DNA of 64,000 nucleotides from Phenylobacterium sp. (GTDB taxonomy: Bacteria; Pseudomonadota; Alphaproteobacteria; Caulobacterales; Caulobacteraceae), in NCBI RefSeq assembly GCF_013911965.1, contig NZ_JACESE010000004.1, positions 62,001 through 126,000 on the forward strand, in the 5' to 3' direction. Of this stretch, positions 26,513 to 35,081 are shown piece after piece; within the stretch, counting starts at the first letter, position 1, and every line of letters begins with the position of its first letter. Both the position numbers and the translations under genes were made by a program. The notes below the pieces were generated by a model, which was not told the origin of the DNA, searched no databases, and saw only the letters and a list, made by a program, of their open reading frames with translations.

Positions 26513-27364
26513 ATGTCCGTCCAGCAGCACGCCTTCTTCCACGAACCGACCTCGACGGTGACCTATCTGGTCTGGGACGAGGCGACCGGTCAGGCGGCGG
26601 TGATCGACCCGGCGCTCGATTTCGACGCCCGCTCAGGCAAGCTGGCCGCCGCCTCGGCCGACGCCATCCTCGCCTTCGCCGCCGAACGGGGCCTGAAGAT
26701 CGTCTACGTCCTCGAGACCCATGCCCATGCCGACCACCTGTCGGCGGCCGACCATATCCGCCGCGCCACAGGCGCCGCCGTGGTGATCGGCGACCAGATC
26801 ACGCGGGTCCAGAGCCACTTCGCCAAGGTCTTCGCCGCCGCCGACGTCGTTCCGGACGGTTCGGCCTTCGACCGGCTGGCCGCCGACGGAGACCGTCTGC
26901 CGCTGGGCGAGAGCGAGATCATCGTCCTCCACACGCCCGGGCACACGCCGGCCTGCGTCACCTATCTCATCGATGGCGCGGCCTATGTGGGCGACACCCT
27001 CTTCATGCCCGACTACGGCACCGCCCGGACCGACTTTCCCGGCGGGGACGCCGCCACCCTCTACCGTTCGATCCGCCGGATCCTCGACCTGCCGCCGGAG
27101 ACGAAGATCTTCGTCGGCCACGACTATCTGAGCGGCGATCGGACGACCTATGCCTGGGAGACCACCGTCGCCGAGGAGCGGGCGGGCAACGTCCATGTCC
27201 GCGACGGGATCGGCGAGGCCGAGTTCGTGCGGCGGCGGCAGGCGCGCGACGCCACCCTGCCCGCCCCCAACCTGCTGCTGCCTTCGCTTCAGGTGAACAT
27301 CCGGGGCGGCCGGCTGCCCCCGGCGGAGGATGGACGCGTGTTCCTTAAACTGCCCGTCTCGTAA
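26513..27364 (+). CDS. MBL-fold persulfide dioxygenase (ETHE1/Blh-type)
   Basis: The 283-residue product is a metallo-beta-lactamase-fold enzyme with THAHADH (His70, His72, Asp74, His75), HTPGHTPA, GDTLFMPDYGTARTDFPGG and FVGHDY. This is the mononuclear-iron ETHE1-like pattern including the conserved D-GR/AR-DF loop after strand 8. It oxidises glutathione persulfide with O2 to sulfite and glutathione. No fused rhodanese domain is present; the separate rhodanese at 19747 could supply that step. AAGGAG precedes the ATG, and the promoter is shared with the ArsR-TauE operon. Confidence 0.92.
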   Translation: MSVQQHAFFHEPTSTVTYLVWDEATGQAAVIDPALDFDARSGKLAAASADAILAFAAERGLKIVYVLETHAHADHLSAADHIRRATGAAVVIGDQITRVQSHFAKVFAAADVVPDGSAFDRLAADGDRLPLGESEIIVLHTPGHTPACVTYLIDGAAYVGDTLFMPDYGTARTDFPGGDAATLYRSIRRILDLPPETKIFVGHDYLSGDRTTYAWETTVAEERAGNVHVRDGIGEAEFVRRRQARDATLPAPNLLLPSLQVNIRGGRLPPAEDGRVFLKLPVS

Positions 27365-27378
27365 GGGCGGGCGGCCGC

Positions 27379-28008
27379 CTATTCCTCGCCTGTCGCCGTC
27401 TGACGTTCGCCATCGTGCAGGAGCAGGCTGACGGCTTCGGTGCGGTTGCGCGCCCCTGCGGCGCTGAGGATGGCCTGGACGTGCAGCTTCACCGTCGCCA
27501 CCGAGATGCCGAGGAGCTTGGCGATCTCCTTGTTGGTGCGGCCGCGCTGCATCTGTTCGAGCACCTCGCGCTGCCGCTTGGACAGCCGTTCCAGGGGCCC
27601 GCGGGCGCCGAGTTCGCCCGGCTCCGCCTCGTCGAAACAGGGGAAGTACTCCCCGCCCGCCAGAACCAGGCGCAGGGCTGCGGCCATCAGCTCCGGTTGG
27701 GAGGTCTTCGGCAGCAAGGCCTTGAACCCGAGCGCGAAGGCCATGCGGGCGACCACCGTGTCGGGCGCGGGCGTCGTCACCAGCCGGCGGGCGGCGGGCG
27801 TGGACAAGGACTGGGTCAGCACCGACTGGGGCGCCGCGCCATGGGGCAGGTCCACCACGAGCAGATCATAGGGCCGCCCGTCGCGCGGCAGCTCATCGGC
27901 AGTGGTCGCGAGCACGGGGACGACTTCGAATTCGCGGCGGATCAGCTCGGCAAGGGCTTCTCGGCAGAGTGGCTGGTCACTCGACACCGCTATTTTAAGT
28001 TCAGCCAC
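27379..28008 (-). CDS. LuxR/NarL-family response regulator
   Basis: The 209-residue product has a receiver-like domain (residues 1-120) with the phosphoacceptor strand YDLLVVDLP and the conserved lysine in ALLPKTS. A LuxR helix-turn-helix follows (about 145-200; LSKRQREVLEQMQRGRTNKEIAKLLG). Only one of the two usual acidic metal ligands is visible near SSDQP, so phosphorylation may be weak. The start is uncertain: GTG 28008 gives a normal receiver length, and an in-frame TTG at 28044 adds 12 residues; neither has a good ribosome-binding site. It diverges from a hybrid kinase that could be its partner. Confidence 0.82.
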   Translation of the reverse strand: MAELKIAVSSDQPLCREALAELIRREFEVVPVLATTADELPRDGRPYDLLVVDLPHGAAPQSVLTQSLSTPAARRLVTTPAPDTVVARMAFALGFKALLPKTSQPELMAAALRLVLAGGEYFPCFDEAEPGELGARGPLERLSKRQREVLEQMQRGRTNKEIAKLLGISVATVKLHVQAILSAAGARNRTEAVSLLLHDGERQTATGEE

Positions 28009-28240
28009 CCGCCCGACCCGTGGTTCGCCAATATCGGCGTTCAATGTAAATCCATGTCCCTAGTAAGGGCATTGATCTGGACCGTCACCTAGCCGAGCGG
28101 CCAGGGTCGATTAGCCGCCACCCGGCCCTTTCCCGGCCTTCGCGACAGCCGCTGATCCGCCGTCCTGGCCATGAGGGGGAGTTTCTACCTGCGTCCGAAC
28201 CCCTGAAGTTTGAGACAGGTCACTTTGTGGGGGAGTTGGG

Positions 28241-30307
28241 ATGGCGACTGCGGCGGCGCCTTCGCCTTCGGCGGAAATCTTGAGACGCCACGGTCTGGAA
28301 GATGTGCTGGTCAGCGACTTCCTGAGGTCGCCCTTCGCCTTCATGGTTCTGGAATTCGACGAGCGCCTGGAGTTCGTCTCCGGCGCCTGCGTCCTTCCGA
28401 AAGAGGGGGCGGGCCCCGCCCCCTGCGCCGCCGGCCTGCCGCTCCGGCGCCTGTTGAGCCCCAGCGACTACGAGGTCGCCGCGCCCCTGATCGAGGACGC
28501 CCTGGCGGGGCGGGCCGGCGGCCTGCGGATGGAGTTCGGCGAAGGCGACGCACGCCGCGCCCTGAAGCTGGGTTTCCTCTCCCGCCGCCGGGCCGACGCC
28601 CTGGCCGGGCTCGTCCTGACCGTGGAGGACGTCACCGCCCGCACGGCGGTCATGGCGCGGATGAAGGCGCTGGAAGACCGGCTGTCGGCCATCCTGACGT
28701 GCGCGGCCGACGCGGTGGTCGTCATCGACACCAGCGGGATGATCGAGGACGCGAACGCCGCAGCGGCGCTCCTGACCGGCTGGGACGCCGAAGAGCTGGT
28801 CGGGCGCCCCGTCGTCCAGCTGATGGACGAACCCTATCGCAGCGCCCACCAGGGCCGGATCGAAAGCTACATGGACACCGGACGGTCGGGCATCCTCAAC
28901 GTCGCCCCGCGGGTCCTGCCTCTGCTGCACAAGAGCGGACGCACCGTCCCCATCGAACTGTCCGTCGGCGAGGCCTTCATCGCCGGCGAACGCAAGTTCA
29001 TCGGTGTCTGCCGCGACATCAGCGCGAGGCTTCAGAAGGACGAGGCGCTGCGCGCCGCCAATGCGGAGCTGCGGGGGAAGATCGCCGAGCTGGAACGGCT
29101 GAGCGCCAGCCTCGAGGCCCAGAAGCGTGCGCTTCAGGAACTGGCCCAGGAGAACGCCCAGGCCCGCGTGCAGGCCGAGGCCGCCAATCACGCCAAGTCG
29201 CGCTTCGTCGCCACCATGAGCCACGAGCTGCGCACGCCGCTGAACGGCATACTGGCGGTGGCCGACGCCCTGTCGCGGCGAGACCTGGCCGACGCCGACC
29301 AGGAACTGGTCGAGATCATCCGCTCCTCCGGCCGGGGACTGCTTTCCATTCTCAACGAAGTGCTCGACCTGGCCCGGGTGGAGTCGGGCGCCCTGAGGAT
29401 CGAGCCCTCGACCTTCTCGCCGCGCGAGGTTCTCGACGACGTGGCCGAGGTCTGGCGGTTCGCCGCCGAGGCCAAGGGAATCGCGCTCAAGGTTTCCGGC
29501 GCGCGTCTCCCCGACCAGGTGGTGGGCGACGCCAAGCGACTGCGGCAGGTGCTCTCCAATCTGGTCAACAACGCCATCAAGTTCACCGACCGCGGCGAGG
29601 TCCGGCTGTCGGCGCGTCCCCTGCCGCGCAGCGAGGTGCTGCGTTTCGAGGTCTCCGACAGCGGGCCGGGCATCGAACCCCAGGATCGCGAGCGCCTGTT
29701 CGAACCCTTCGTGCAGGCCGACTCCGAACGCACCCGCAAGCACGGCGGCACGGGGCTGGGCCTGGCGATCTGCCGCGAGATCGTCAGCCTGATGGGCGGC
29801 CGCATCTGGGCGCAGAGCGCCGAGGGCGGCGGGGCCTGCATCGTGGTCGAGATCCCCTTCCCCCGGGCGGGACGGACCGCGACCGCGGCGACCGCGCCCG
29901 CCGCGCCGGCCGCCGCCAGCCTCCCGACAGCCGACGATCCCCTGGTGCTGGTCGCCGAAGACCATCCGCTGAACCGGCTGGTGGCCTCCATCATCCTCGA
30001 GGAGGCGGGCGTGCGCTTCGAATTCGCCGAGGACGGCGAGGCGGCGGTGGAGGCGGTCAGGAGCGGCCGCTTCGACCTCGTCCTGATGGACGTGAACATG
30101 CCGCGCATGGACGGGCTGGAAGCCACCCGCCGGATCCGCCAGCTGGAAGGCCGCGCCGCCAGCGTGCCGATCGTCGCGGTGACGGCGAACGCCTCGCCCG
30201 AGGAACAGGAGATCTGCCGCAAGGCCGGCATGGACGAGTTCGTCTCCAAGCCGATCGCGGCCGAGGAACTGCTCCAGACCCTGGCCCGGCGCCTCACGAA
30301 GCGCTGA
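28241..30307 (+). CDS. Cytoplasmic PAS hybrid histidine kinase with C-terminal receiver
   Basis: The 688-residue product has no membrane segment. A divergent N-terminal sensor-like region (1-135) precedes a PAS domain (about 145-270, ending FIGVCRDISARLQ), a coiled coil (270-315), HisKA (FVATMSHELRTPLNG, His328), HATPase with N box LVNNAIKFTD and G boxes, and a receiver with phosphoacceptor Asp617 (LVLMDVNMPRMDG). It may act through a phosphotransfer protein or with the divergent LuxR regulator. A GGGGGAG site lies before the ATG. The layout resembles soluble Caulobacter cell-cycle or stress hybrid kinases, but no specific orthologue can be named. Confidence 0.9.
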   Translation: MATAAAPSPSAEILRRHGLEDVLVSDFLRSPFAFMVLEFDERLEFVSGACVLPKEGAGPAPCAAGLPLRRLLSPSDYEVAAPLIEDALAGRAGGLRMEFGEGDARRALKLGFLSRRRADALAGLVLTVEDVTARTAVMARMKALEDRLSAILTCAADAVVVIDTSGMIEDANAAAALLTGWDAEELVGRPVVQLMDEPYRSAHQGRIESYMDTGRSGILNVAPRVLPLLHKSGRTVPIELSVGEAFIAGERKFIGVCRDISARLQKDEALRAANAELRGKIAELERLSASLEAQKRALQELAQENAQARVQAEAANHAKSRFVATMSHELRTPLNGILAVADALSRRDLADADQELVEIIRSSGRGLLSILNEVLDLARVESGALRIEPSTFSPREVLDDVAEVWRFAAEAKGIALKVSGARLPDQVVGDAKRLRQVLSNLVNNAIKFTDRGEVRLSARPLPRSEVLRFEVSDSGPGIEPQDRERLFEPFVQADSERTRKHGGTGLGLAICREIVSLMGGRIWAQSAEGGGACIVVEIPFPRAGRTATAATAPAAPAAASLPTADDPLVLVAEDHPLNRLVASIILEEAGVRFEFAEDGEAAVEAVRSGRFDLVLMDVNMPRMDGLEATRRIRQLEGRAASVPIVAVTANASPEEQEICRKAGMDEFVSKPIAAEELLQTLARRLTKR

Positions 30308-30357
30308 AGGGCGCAGGCCGCGCCGAACCGGCGACCGCATGACCGCGTTCCCAGCCC

Positions 30358-31386
30358 ATGGCGCGAAAAGTACCGGGCTTCAGCGGTCCGTGGCGGGACT
30401 CCGCACGCCTGGCCGTGCAGTCGGCGGCGGCGGCGGCGGCCACCTGGTTCGTCATGCAGCGGCTGGAACTGCCGCACACCTCCTGGGCGGTGATCTCGGC
30501 CCTCTTCGTCGTCCAGCCCAGCCTGGACGGCACCTTCACCGCCGCCCTCGGCCGCATCGCCGGCACTGTGGTGGGCACGGTGGTCGGCCTGGCCACCGTC
30601 ATCCTCTTCGGCGGACACGATCTGACCGCCCTGCGGCTGGTCCTGGCCGCCCTCGGCGTCAACGCCGTCTCCCACTTCCGGCCGAACATGAGCTACGGCG
30701 TCGTCGCCGCCTCGGTGATCGCGCTGGAGGCCGACCCGCAGGTGGTGGGCGGCGCGGCCGAGCGGGCCGTCGCCATCATGCTGGGGGCGGTTCTGGGCGC
30801 CGCGGCGGCGGTCGCCGTCTGGCCCGACAGCGCGCGCGCCCGCGCCAACAGAAGCCTGCGCGAGGCCCTGGCCACCTGCCGCGATCTGCTGGGCGAAAGC
30901 CTGCAGGCCGCATTGGGCCAGGAGAGCCAGGATCGCGCCGCCATCCGCGACCGCTTCCTCGTCCAGCTGCGCGAGGCGCGGCAGGCCGCCGCCAGCGTCC
31001 GCCTGGGCAAGCGGAAACGGCCGTCGCTGACGGAGGCCGTCGAGGGGGTGGAGCGCCTGTGGCACGCGCTGGTGCTCATCCAGCGGGCCCTGGAGCACGA
31101 GCCGTCGCGCGGCATGACGACCCAGTCGGAGCTCGGCCGGTCCGTCGACGACGCCCGGACCGCGGCCTGCGCCTATCTGTCGGCGATCGAGGCGCACGGC
31201 TCGGGCGAGACGGTTCGCGAGCCGGCCCGGCGGCTGGTGGCGGCGGTCGACAGCGCCCAGGAGACGGCCCGCAAGACGGCCGAACACACACCTGGCGAGG
31301 CCGCCGCCATCGAGGCCCTGGTCTTCGGCCTGGGCGAGGTCCGCCGGAGCCTCGACGACCTTCAGCCGATCTGGACCCGCGGCTGA
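30358..31386 (+). CDS. FUSC family inner-membrane protein
   Basis: The 342-residue product starts with about five hydrophobic helices (30-155), including SWAVISALFVVQPSLDGTFTAALGRIAGTVVG, the signature of the fusaric acid resistance/aromatic acid exporter (FUSC) family. A cytoplasmic alpha-helical region rich in Arg and Glu follows (about 160-340). It has only one half of the usual duplicated form, so it may dimerise or be a simple variant. No adaptor protein gene is adjacent. It lies 50 bases after the hybrid kinase on the same strand. Confidence 0.8.
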   Translation: MARKVPGFSGPWRDSARLAVQSAAAAAATWFVMQRLELPHTSWAVISALFVVQPSLDGTFTAALGRIAGTVVGTVVGLATVILFGGHDLTALRLVLAALGVNAVSHFRPNMSYGVVAASVIALEADPQVVGGAAERAVAIMLGAVLGAAAAVAVWPDSARARANRSLREALATCRDLLGESLQAALGQESQDRAAIRDRFLVQLREARQAAASVRLGKRKRPSLTEAVEGVERLWHALVLIQRALEHEPSRGMTTQSELGRSVDDARTAACAYLSAIEAHGSGETVREPARRLVAAVDSAQETARKTAEHTPGEAAAIEALVFGLGEVRRSLDDLQPIWTRG

Positions 31387-31390
31387 GGCC

Positions 31391-32320
31391 TCAGGCCTGG
31401 TTGACCGTGTTGGTCTTCAGGATGGCCGCGCCCTCGGCGGACAGGTCCTTGCGCGTTTCGGCGAGCGAGAGGGGTCCGGCGAGGGTGGCGTTCACCGCCT
31501 CCATACCGTCCGGTCGCGATCCCCGGGCCAGGAGGTAGCGCAGGGAGATCCGCTCGTGATCGGCGGCGTCGGGCTGGGTGCCGTGCAGGGTGCAGGCATG
31601 CCACATGGCCGCATAGCCCGCCGGCCCGGTCAGGACGAGCTGGTCGACCTTCGCCTCGCCGCCGCGGCCGTCGCGATAGGTCCAGGCCTCGGGCCCGGCG
31701 CGCTCCAGTTCGTGCGGGAAGATGGTGCCGCCGAACCGGTGGCTGCCCTTCAGGAGGAACAGCGGGGCGTCCAGGCGTGTGACCGGGTGCAGATAGACAT
31801 AGAGGGTCAGGAAGTCCGCCGGACGATCCTTGTAGTCGATCAGGTCCTGGTGGAAGTCGATGCCGTAGAAATAGGTCACGTCGCGGTACTCGGGCCGCAC
31901 ATAGGCGCCGAGATTGTTCACCGGATTGCCCAGGATCCGCTGGCGAAGCCACGCCGGCACCGAGGCCTGGGGCACGCCGCAGACGATCTTCTTGTTCAGG
32001 ATCTCGTAGTCGTCGCCCAGGAGCGCGCTGACCGCCTCGACGATGTGCGGCGCCCTCTCCACGAAGCCGAGCCGATCCTCGAACCGCTCCAGCAGGTTGC
32101 GCCCGGGCCGCGGATTGACCCCGGTGTACTGCGGGTGGGCGTCGAACTCCGCCTCGGTCAGGAACAGCCGGTGGTCGAAGTCGCGGTCGGCGCGGATCTC
32201 CGCCAGCAGGTCGGCGGCGGCCTTCGGATCGACCCGTTCGTCGAAGACGTGGGCGCCGTCGACGATGAAGTCGTCGATGGCGGGATGGACGGTGGGAGCA
32301 GTCATCGCGGCGGCGGTCAT
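31391..32320 (-). CDS. Phytanoyl-CoA dioxygenase (PhyH) family protein
   Basis: The 309-residue product is a non-heme Fe(II)/2-oxoglutarate oxygenase. The double-stranded beta-helix core holds the metal motif HQD (FHQDLIDY, about residue 183) and a distal histidine in ACTLHGTQ. The 2-oxoglutarate-binding arginine is likely in HERISLRY. The PhyH family hydroxylates diverse substrates including acyl-CoA, amino acids and secondary metabolites; none is assignable. Two ATGs five codons apart are possible starts and neither has a strong ribosome-binding site. It converges on the FUSC gene four bases away. Confidence 0.82.
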   Translation of the reverse strand: MTAAAMTAPTVHPAIDDFIVDGAHVFDERVDPKAAADLLAEIRADRDFDHRLFLTEAEFDAHPQYTGVNPRPGRNLLERFEDRLGFVERAPHIVEAVSALLGDDYEILNKKIVCGVPQASVPAWLRQRILGNPVNNLGAYVRPEYRDVTYFYGIDFHQDLIDYKDRPADFLTLYVYLHPVTRLDAPLFLLKGSHRFGGTIFPHELERAGPEAWTYRDGRGGEAKVDQLVLTGPAGYAAMWHACTLHGTQPDAADHERISLRYLLARGSRPDGMEAVNATLAGPLSLAETRKDLSAEGAAILKTNTVNQA

Positions 32321-32492
32321 GGGGTCGGCCCAACTCTCAGCCCTGGTGTCGAACCAGAGTCGCACCGGTTTGGTTAACGGCGTCTTCCCCGCCCGACCAC
32401 GGCCTGACGCCGCGCCTCCGGGATCGCCCCACATTGCCCGCGCCGTCGCGCCGCCCTAGCCTCCGCCCGAAAGCAGAGAACGGGTTTGCGCC

Positions 32493-32876
32493 ATGATCGA
32501 AGCGGTCAAGTACGGGTTCGCCAACTACGCCAGGTTCGACGGCCGCACCGACCGGGCGACCTTCTGGTGGTGGGTGCTGGCGGTGGTCCTCGCCTTCCTC
32601 GCCGCCACCATCCTCGATGGCGGCCTCGCGAATGGGCGGATGGAGCCCTTCAGCACGCTTCTCGTCCTGGTCATCTTCCTCCCGCACCTGGCCATGGGCG
32701 TGCGGCGGCTGCACGACATCAACCGCACCGGATGGTGGGTGCTGGCGGGCCTGATCCCGTTCTTCGGCACGCTCCTTCTCCTCTTCTTTTACGTCCAGCC
32801 CAGCCATCCTGCGGGCGAGCGCTTTGATCCGCCAGGTCCCGCGCCCATGCCGCCTGAGCCTCCGCCGGCCGCCTGA
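32493..32876 (+). CDS. DUF805 small membrane protein
   Basis: The 127-residue product has the DUF805 pattern: an N-terminal FANYARFDGRTDRATFWWWVL, three hydrophobic helices (about 22-42, 53-70 and 80-100), a conserved arginine-rich turn VRRLHDINRTGWWVLAGLIP, and a proline-rich tail. Members are inner-membrane proteins of unknown function, sometimes linked to stress. It is followed by the TfoX-like gene after 11 bases, probably as one transcript. Confidence 0.88.
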   Translation: MIEAVKYGFANYARFDGRTDRATFWWWVLAVVLAFLAATILDGGLANGRMEPFSTLLVLVIFLPHLAMGVRRLHDINRTGWWVLAGLIPFFGTLLLLFFYVQPSHPAGERFDPPGPAPMPPEPPPAA

Positions 32877-32887
32877 AGCGCCGCGCC

Positions 32888-33241
32888 ATGGCCCGCGATG
32901 CCGGTCTCGAAGCCCTGGTGCGCGAGCATCTGGACGAGGCGCTGGGCGGCGCCTCGGGCCTGTCCGAAAAGCCCATGTTCGGCGGCCTCGCCTGGATGCT
33001 GGACGGCCACCTGCTCTGCGGCGCCAGCGACCGCGGCTTGATGGCCCGCCTGGGCAAGGGTCAGGACGCCTGGGCGCTCGCCCATCCGCAGATCGAGCCC
33101 CTGCGCGCCGGCCGTCCCCTGCCCGGCTGGATCATCGCCGCCGAAGACGCCTGGTCCGACGACGCCCTGCGCGCGCGCCTGCTGGACGCCGCGCTCGCCT
33201 TTGTGCGAGGGCTGCCGGCGAAGAGGCCTGATCTGGCTTGA
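32888..33241 (+). CDS. TfoX/Sxy N-terminal domain protein
   Basis: The 117-residue product matches the TfoX N-terminal domain: EKPMFGGLAWMLDGHLLCGASDRGLMARLGKG, then a segment ending in the helical DAWSDDALRARLLDAALAFVRGLP. Full TfoX regulates competence in gammaproteobacteria, but single-domain proteins like this are common elsewhere with no proven role. It is the last ordinary gene before the toxin/immunity patch, and DNA with a different character begins within 60 bases of its stop. Confidence 0.85.
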   Translation: MARDAGLEALVREHLDEALGGASGLSEKPMFGGLAWMLDGHLLCGASDRGLMARLGKGQDAWALAHPQIEPLRAGRPLPGWIIAAEDAWSDDALRARLLDAALAFVRGLPAKRPDLA

Positions 33242-33301
33242 CCATTCGCAGGCTTGCGTTCTCTATTTGTCCACGACTGACGCGGTCAACCGAGGGCGCT
33301 G

Positions 33302-33469
33302 ATGCTGCAGATCCTCCCCCACGCGCGGGGCGAAGTCATCGAATACGATGTGACGCCGCTCTACGATGGCGAGGCGTCGCCTCCCGCTCACGTGGTGATG
33401 ACGGCGACGGGAACGCGGGAAGCCCCCGCCGGCGTCGTCATACAGGCGCCGAGGACAAAGCCGAAGTGA
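33302..33469 (+). pseudogene. Remnant of a DNA/RNA non-specific endonuclease toxin C-terminus
   Basis: A 55-residue frame begins at ATG 33302 (weak GAGGGC upstream, in-frame stop 24 bases before). It reads EVIEYDVTPLYDGEASPPAH, then VVMTATGTREAPAGVVIQAP. This matches my knowledge of the end of Endonuclease_NS_2 toxins, which have a VxYxVTPxYxGxxxxP pattern followed by a strand and a VxxNP-like end. The His-Asn-Asn catalytic half is missing. Its TGA overlaps the GTG start of the SUKH gene by four bases, as in intact toxin-immunity pairs. It could still be expressed as a tiny leader. Confidence 0.5.
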
Positions 33470-34107
33470 GCATCGAAGCCCTCCGGAAGGTCGCCCCGCC
33501 GCCCGCCATCCCCATCGCGCCCTTCATGGGCTCTTGGGGGCCTCTCGAGCTTCAGCTCAGGAGCAAGCTTCCGGAGGACTACAAGAGCCTGGTGCGCCTC
33601 TATGGCCTGGGCTCCTTCCTCGACTTCTTCTTTTTCTATCTGCCCCAAGGCCGAAACCGCTATGTGCGGTTGGAGGCCGAGATCTCCGTCGTCTGCAAGA
33701 TCTTCGCGAACGACGATTCTCTCCCCTATCCGGTCTGGCCAAACCCGGGCGGGCTCTTGCCCGTGGGCCGCACCGACAATGGCGACTACATCTTTTGGCT
33801 GACGGAGGGCGAGCCGGCGGATTGGCGGGTGGTGGTGTGGGACCGGGGCCTGATCCTCGACGCCTGCGAGACGTTCGACTGCGACCTCACGACCTTCATC
33901 GCGGGCGTCATCACGGGGGAAATCCGCCCGACCGCCTTTCCCGAGGACCTGCTGCCCTACGAGCCGCCGTTCACCCCCCTCGCAGCCGACCCGCCGGACG
34001 ATGAGGAGCCGGGCTGGCCCGCATCCAGCGCCTATGGTCCCGTTCGGCTCAAGATCCTCACGCCAGATGGGCGGGCCGACAGCGGCCCAACGTCCGACGA
34101 CGCTTGA
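33466..34107 (+). CDS. SUKH (SMI1/KNR4) family immunity protein
   Basis: The 213-residue product has the SMI1/KNR4 pattern: LPEDYKSLVRLYGLGSF, then LLPVGRTDNGDYIFWLTEGE, then WRVVVWDRGLILD and a final FIAGVITGEI. SUKH proteins are the most widespread immunity proteins of polymorphic and contact-dependent toxins and often neutralise nucleases. The GTG start at 33466 overlaps the stop of the nuclease-tail remnant (GTGA), and GAGGA lies ten bases upstream. The toxin appears lost, leaving an orphan immunity gene. An Asp/Glu-rich tail (about 175-213) follows the domain. Confidence 0.85.
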   Translation: MSIEALRKVAPPPAIPIAPFMGSWGPLELQLRSKLPEDYKSLVRLYGLGSFLDFFFFYLPQGRNRYVRLEAEISVVCKIFANDDSLPYPVWPNPGGLLPVGRTDNGDYIFWLTEGEPADWRVVVWDRGLILDACETFDCDLTTFIAGVITGEIRPTAFPEDLLPYEPPFTPLAADPPDDEEPGWPASSAYGPVRLKILTPDGRADSGPTSDDA

Positions 34108-34172
34108 AGCCTTCGCCGGGCGGCGCGATGACTGGTGCGCCGCAAAGCGCGGCTGTCGCCGGGAGGGAAGGC

Positions 34173-34562
34173 ATGTTCAACCACATCATGGTCGGATCGA
34201 ACGACATCGAACGGTCCAAGCGCTTCTACGACGCCGTGCTGGGCGTGCTGGGGGCGGGCGAGCCGATCCGCAACGAAGCGCCCACCGGCCACATGCGGCT
34301 CTTCTACCGCCACGACGGCTCCACCTTCTGCGTCAGCGAGCCGATCAATGATGAGCCGGCCACCTGCGCCAACGGCGCCACCATCGGCTTCAAGTGCGCC
34401 TCGCCCGAGCAGGTGAAGGAATTCCACGACGTGGCCGTGGCCCATGGCGGCGTCTCCATCGAGGACCCGCCCGGCCTGCGCCAGGGCGGCCTGGGCGCCC
34501 TCCACCTCGCCTATGTCCGCGACCCCGACGGCAACAAGCTCTGCGCCCTGCACCGGCCGTAG
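34173..34562 (+). CDS. VOC family (glyoxalase-like) protein
   Basis: The 129-residue product is one vicinal-oxygen-chelate domain. It opens MFNHIMVGSNDIERSKRFYD, has CASPEQVKEFHDVAVAHGG in the second half, and ends YVRDPDGNKLCALHRP. This is a glutathione-independent dioxygenase/resistance-like subtype common in alphaproteobacteria. GGGAGGGAAGG sits before the ATG, which decides the start over two upstream candidates. It is an ordinary-looking, GC-rich gene between the SUKH gene and a broken gene, so the accessory patch may consist of more than one insertion. Confidence 0.85.
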   Translation: MFNHIMVGSNDIERSKRFYDAVLGVLGAGEPIRNEAPTGHMRLFYRHDGSTFCVSEPINDEPATCANGATIGFKCASPEQVKEFHDVAVAHGGVSIEDPPGLRQGGLGALHLAYVRDPDGNKLCALHRP

Positions 34563-34564
34563 GG

Positions 34565-34946
34565 GCATGTTCGCGTGCTCCGCGGTCGGGGCGACCTCAA
34601 TGGGATAGCTCTCGGAGAGATCGCGCCCCGCCAGGACGTTGTCAGCCCAGTCCTGCGCAATCGCGCAATAGAGCTGCAACGCGAGGGCGGGCGTCGGCGT
34701 GTCGTCGGTTTCGAAATGCATGGGCGGGAGATCGCCGACGACGGCCCACCGCTCCGTATCCTCAGGCTTTCTCGGGCGGTCGAAGCGCACGAGGAAGAGG
34801 CCCAGGATCGGCGCCACGCCGAACGCGAGCACGACCTCCGAGATCGGCGCGTGCGCATCCCGATCCACGAAGGCCCAGGCCCGAGCCCCAAGGGCCTCGA
34901 GCCCCTCGACCTCCTCCGGACTCGTGTAGTCGATGTCGAGGCCCAC
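34565..34946 (-). pseudogene. C-terminally truncated gene, DUF4826-like
   Basis: From a GTG at 34946 the frame reads about 126 plausible residues, including WAVVGDLPPMHFETDD, ALQLYCAIAQDWADNVLAGR and PIEVAPTAEHANM. This recalls DUF4826 (VVGDLPS, W--AV--G, PT-E-A-ML). At about 34565, exactly where the VOC gene ends on the other strand, similarity stops. The frame then runs on for some 175 residues purely antisense to the VOC and SUKH genes, to 34032. This looks like a deletion or recombination junction that removed the last 15-20 residues. The family assignment is tentative. Confidence 0.45.
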
Positions 34947-35081
34947 GGGGAATTGCGATCAGTCGACCAGCATGTCCGCCTCATAGCTTAGGTGCGGACG
35001 AAGCGGAAGAACAAATTGCGAACAAACGCCACGTCTGCGATGGTGTGAATCTCTTCAGAACAATTTCGGTCTCTCTCGCCG

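Noticed and set aside
28208-28225. TTGAGACAGGTCAC before the hybrid kinase, as another FNR box
   Set aside because: Both half-sites deviate from TTGA(T/C)/(A/G)TCAA and symmetry is poor.
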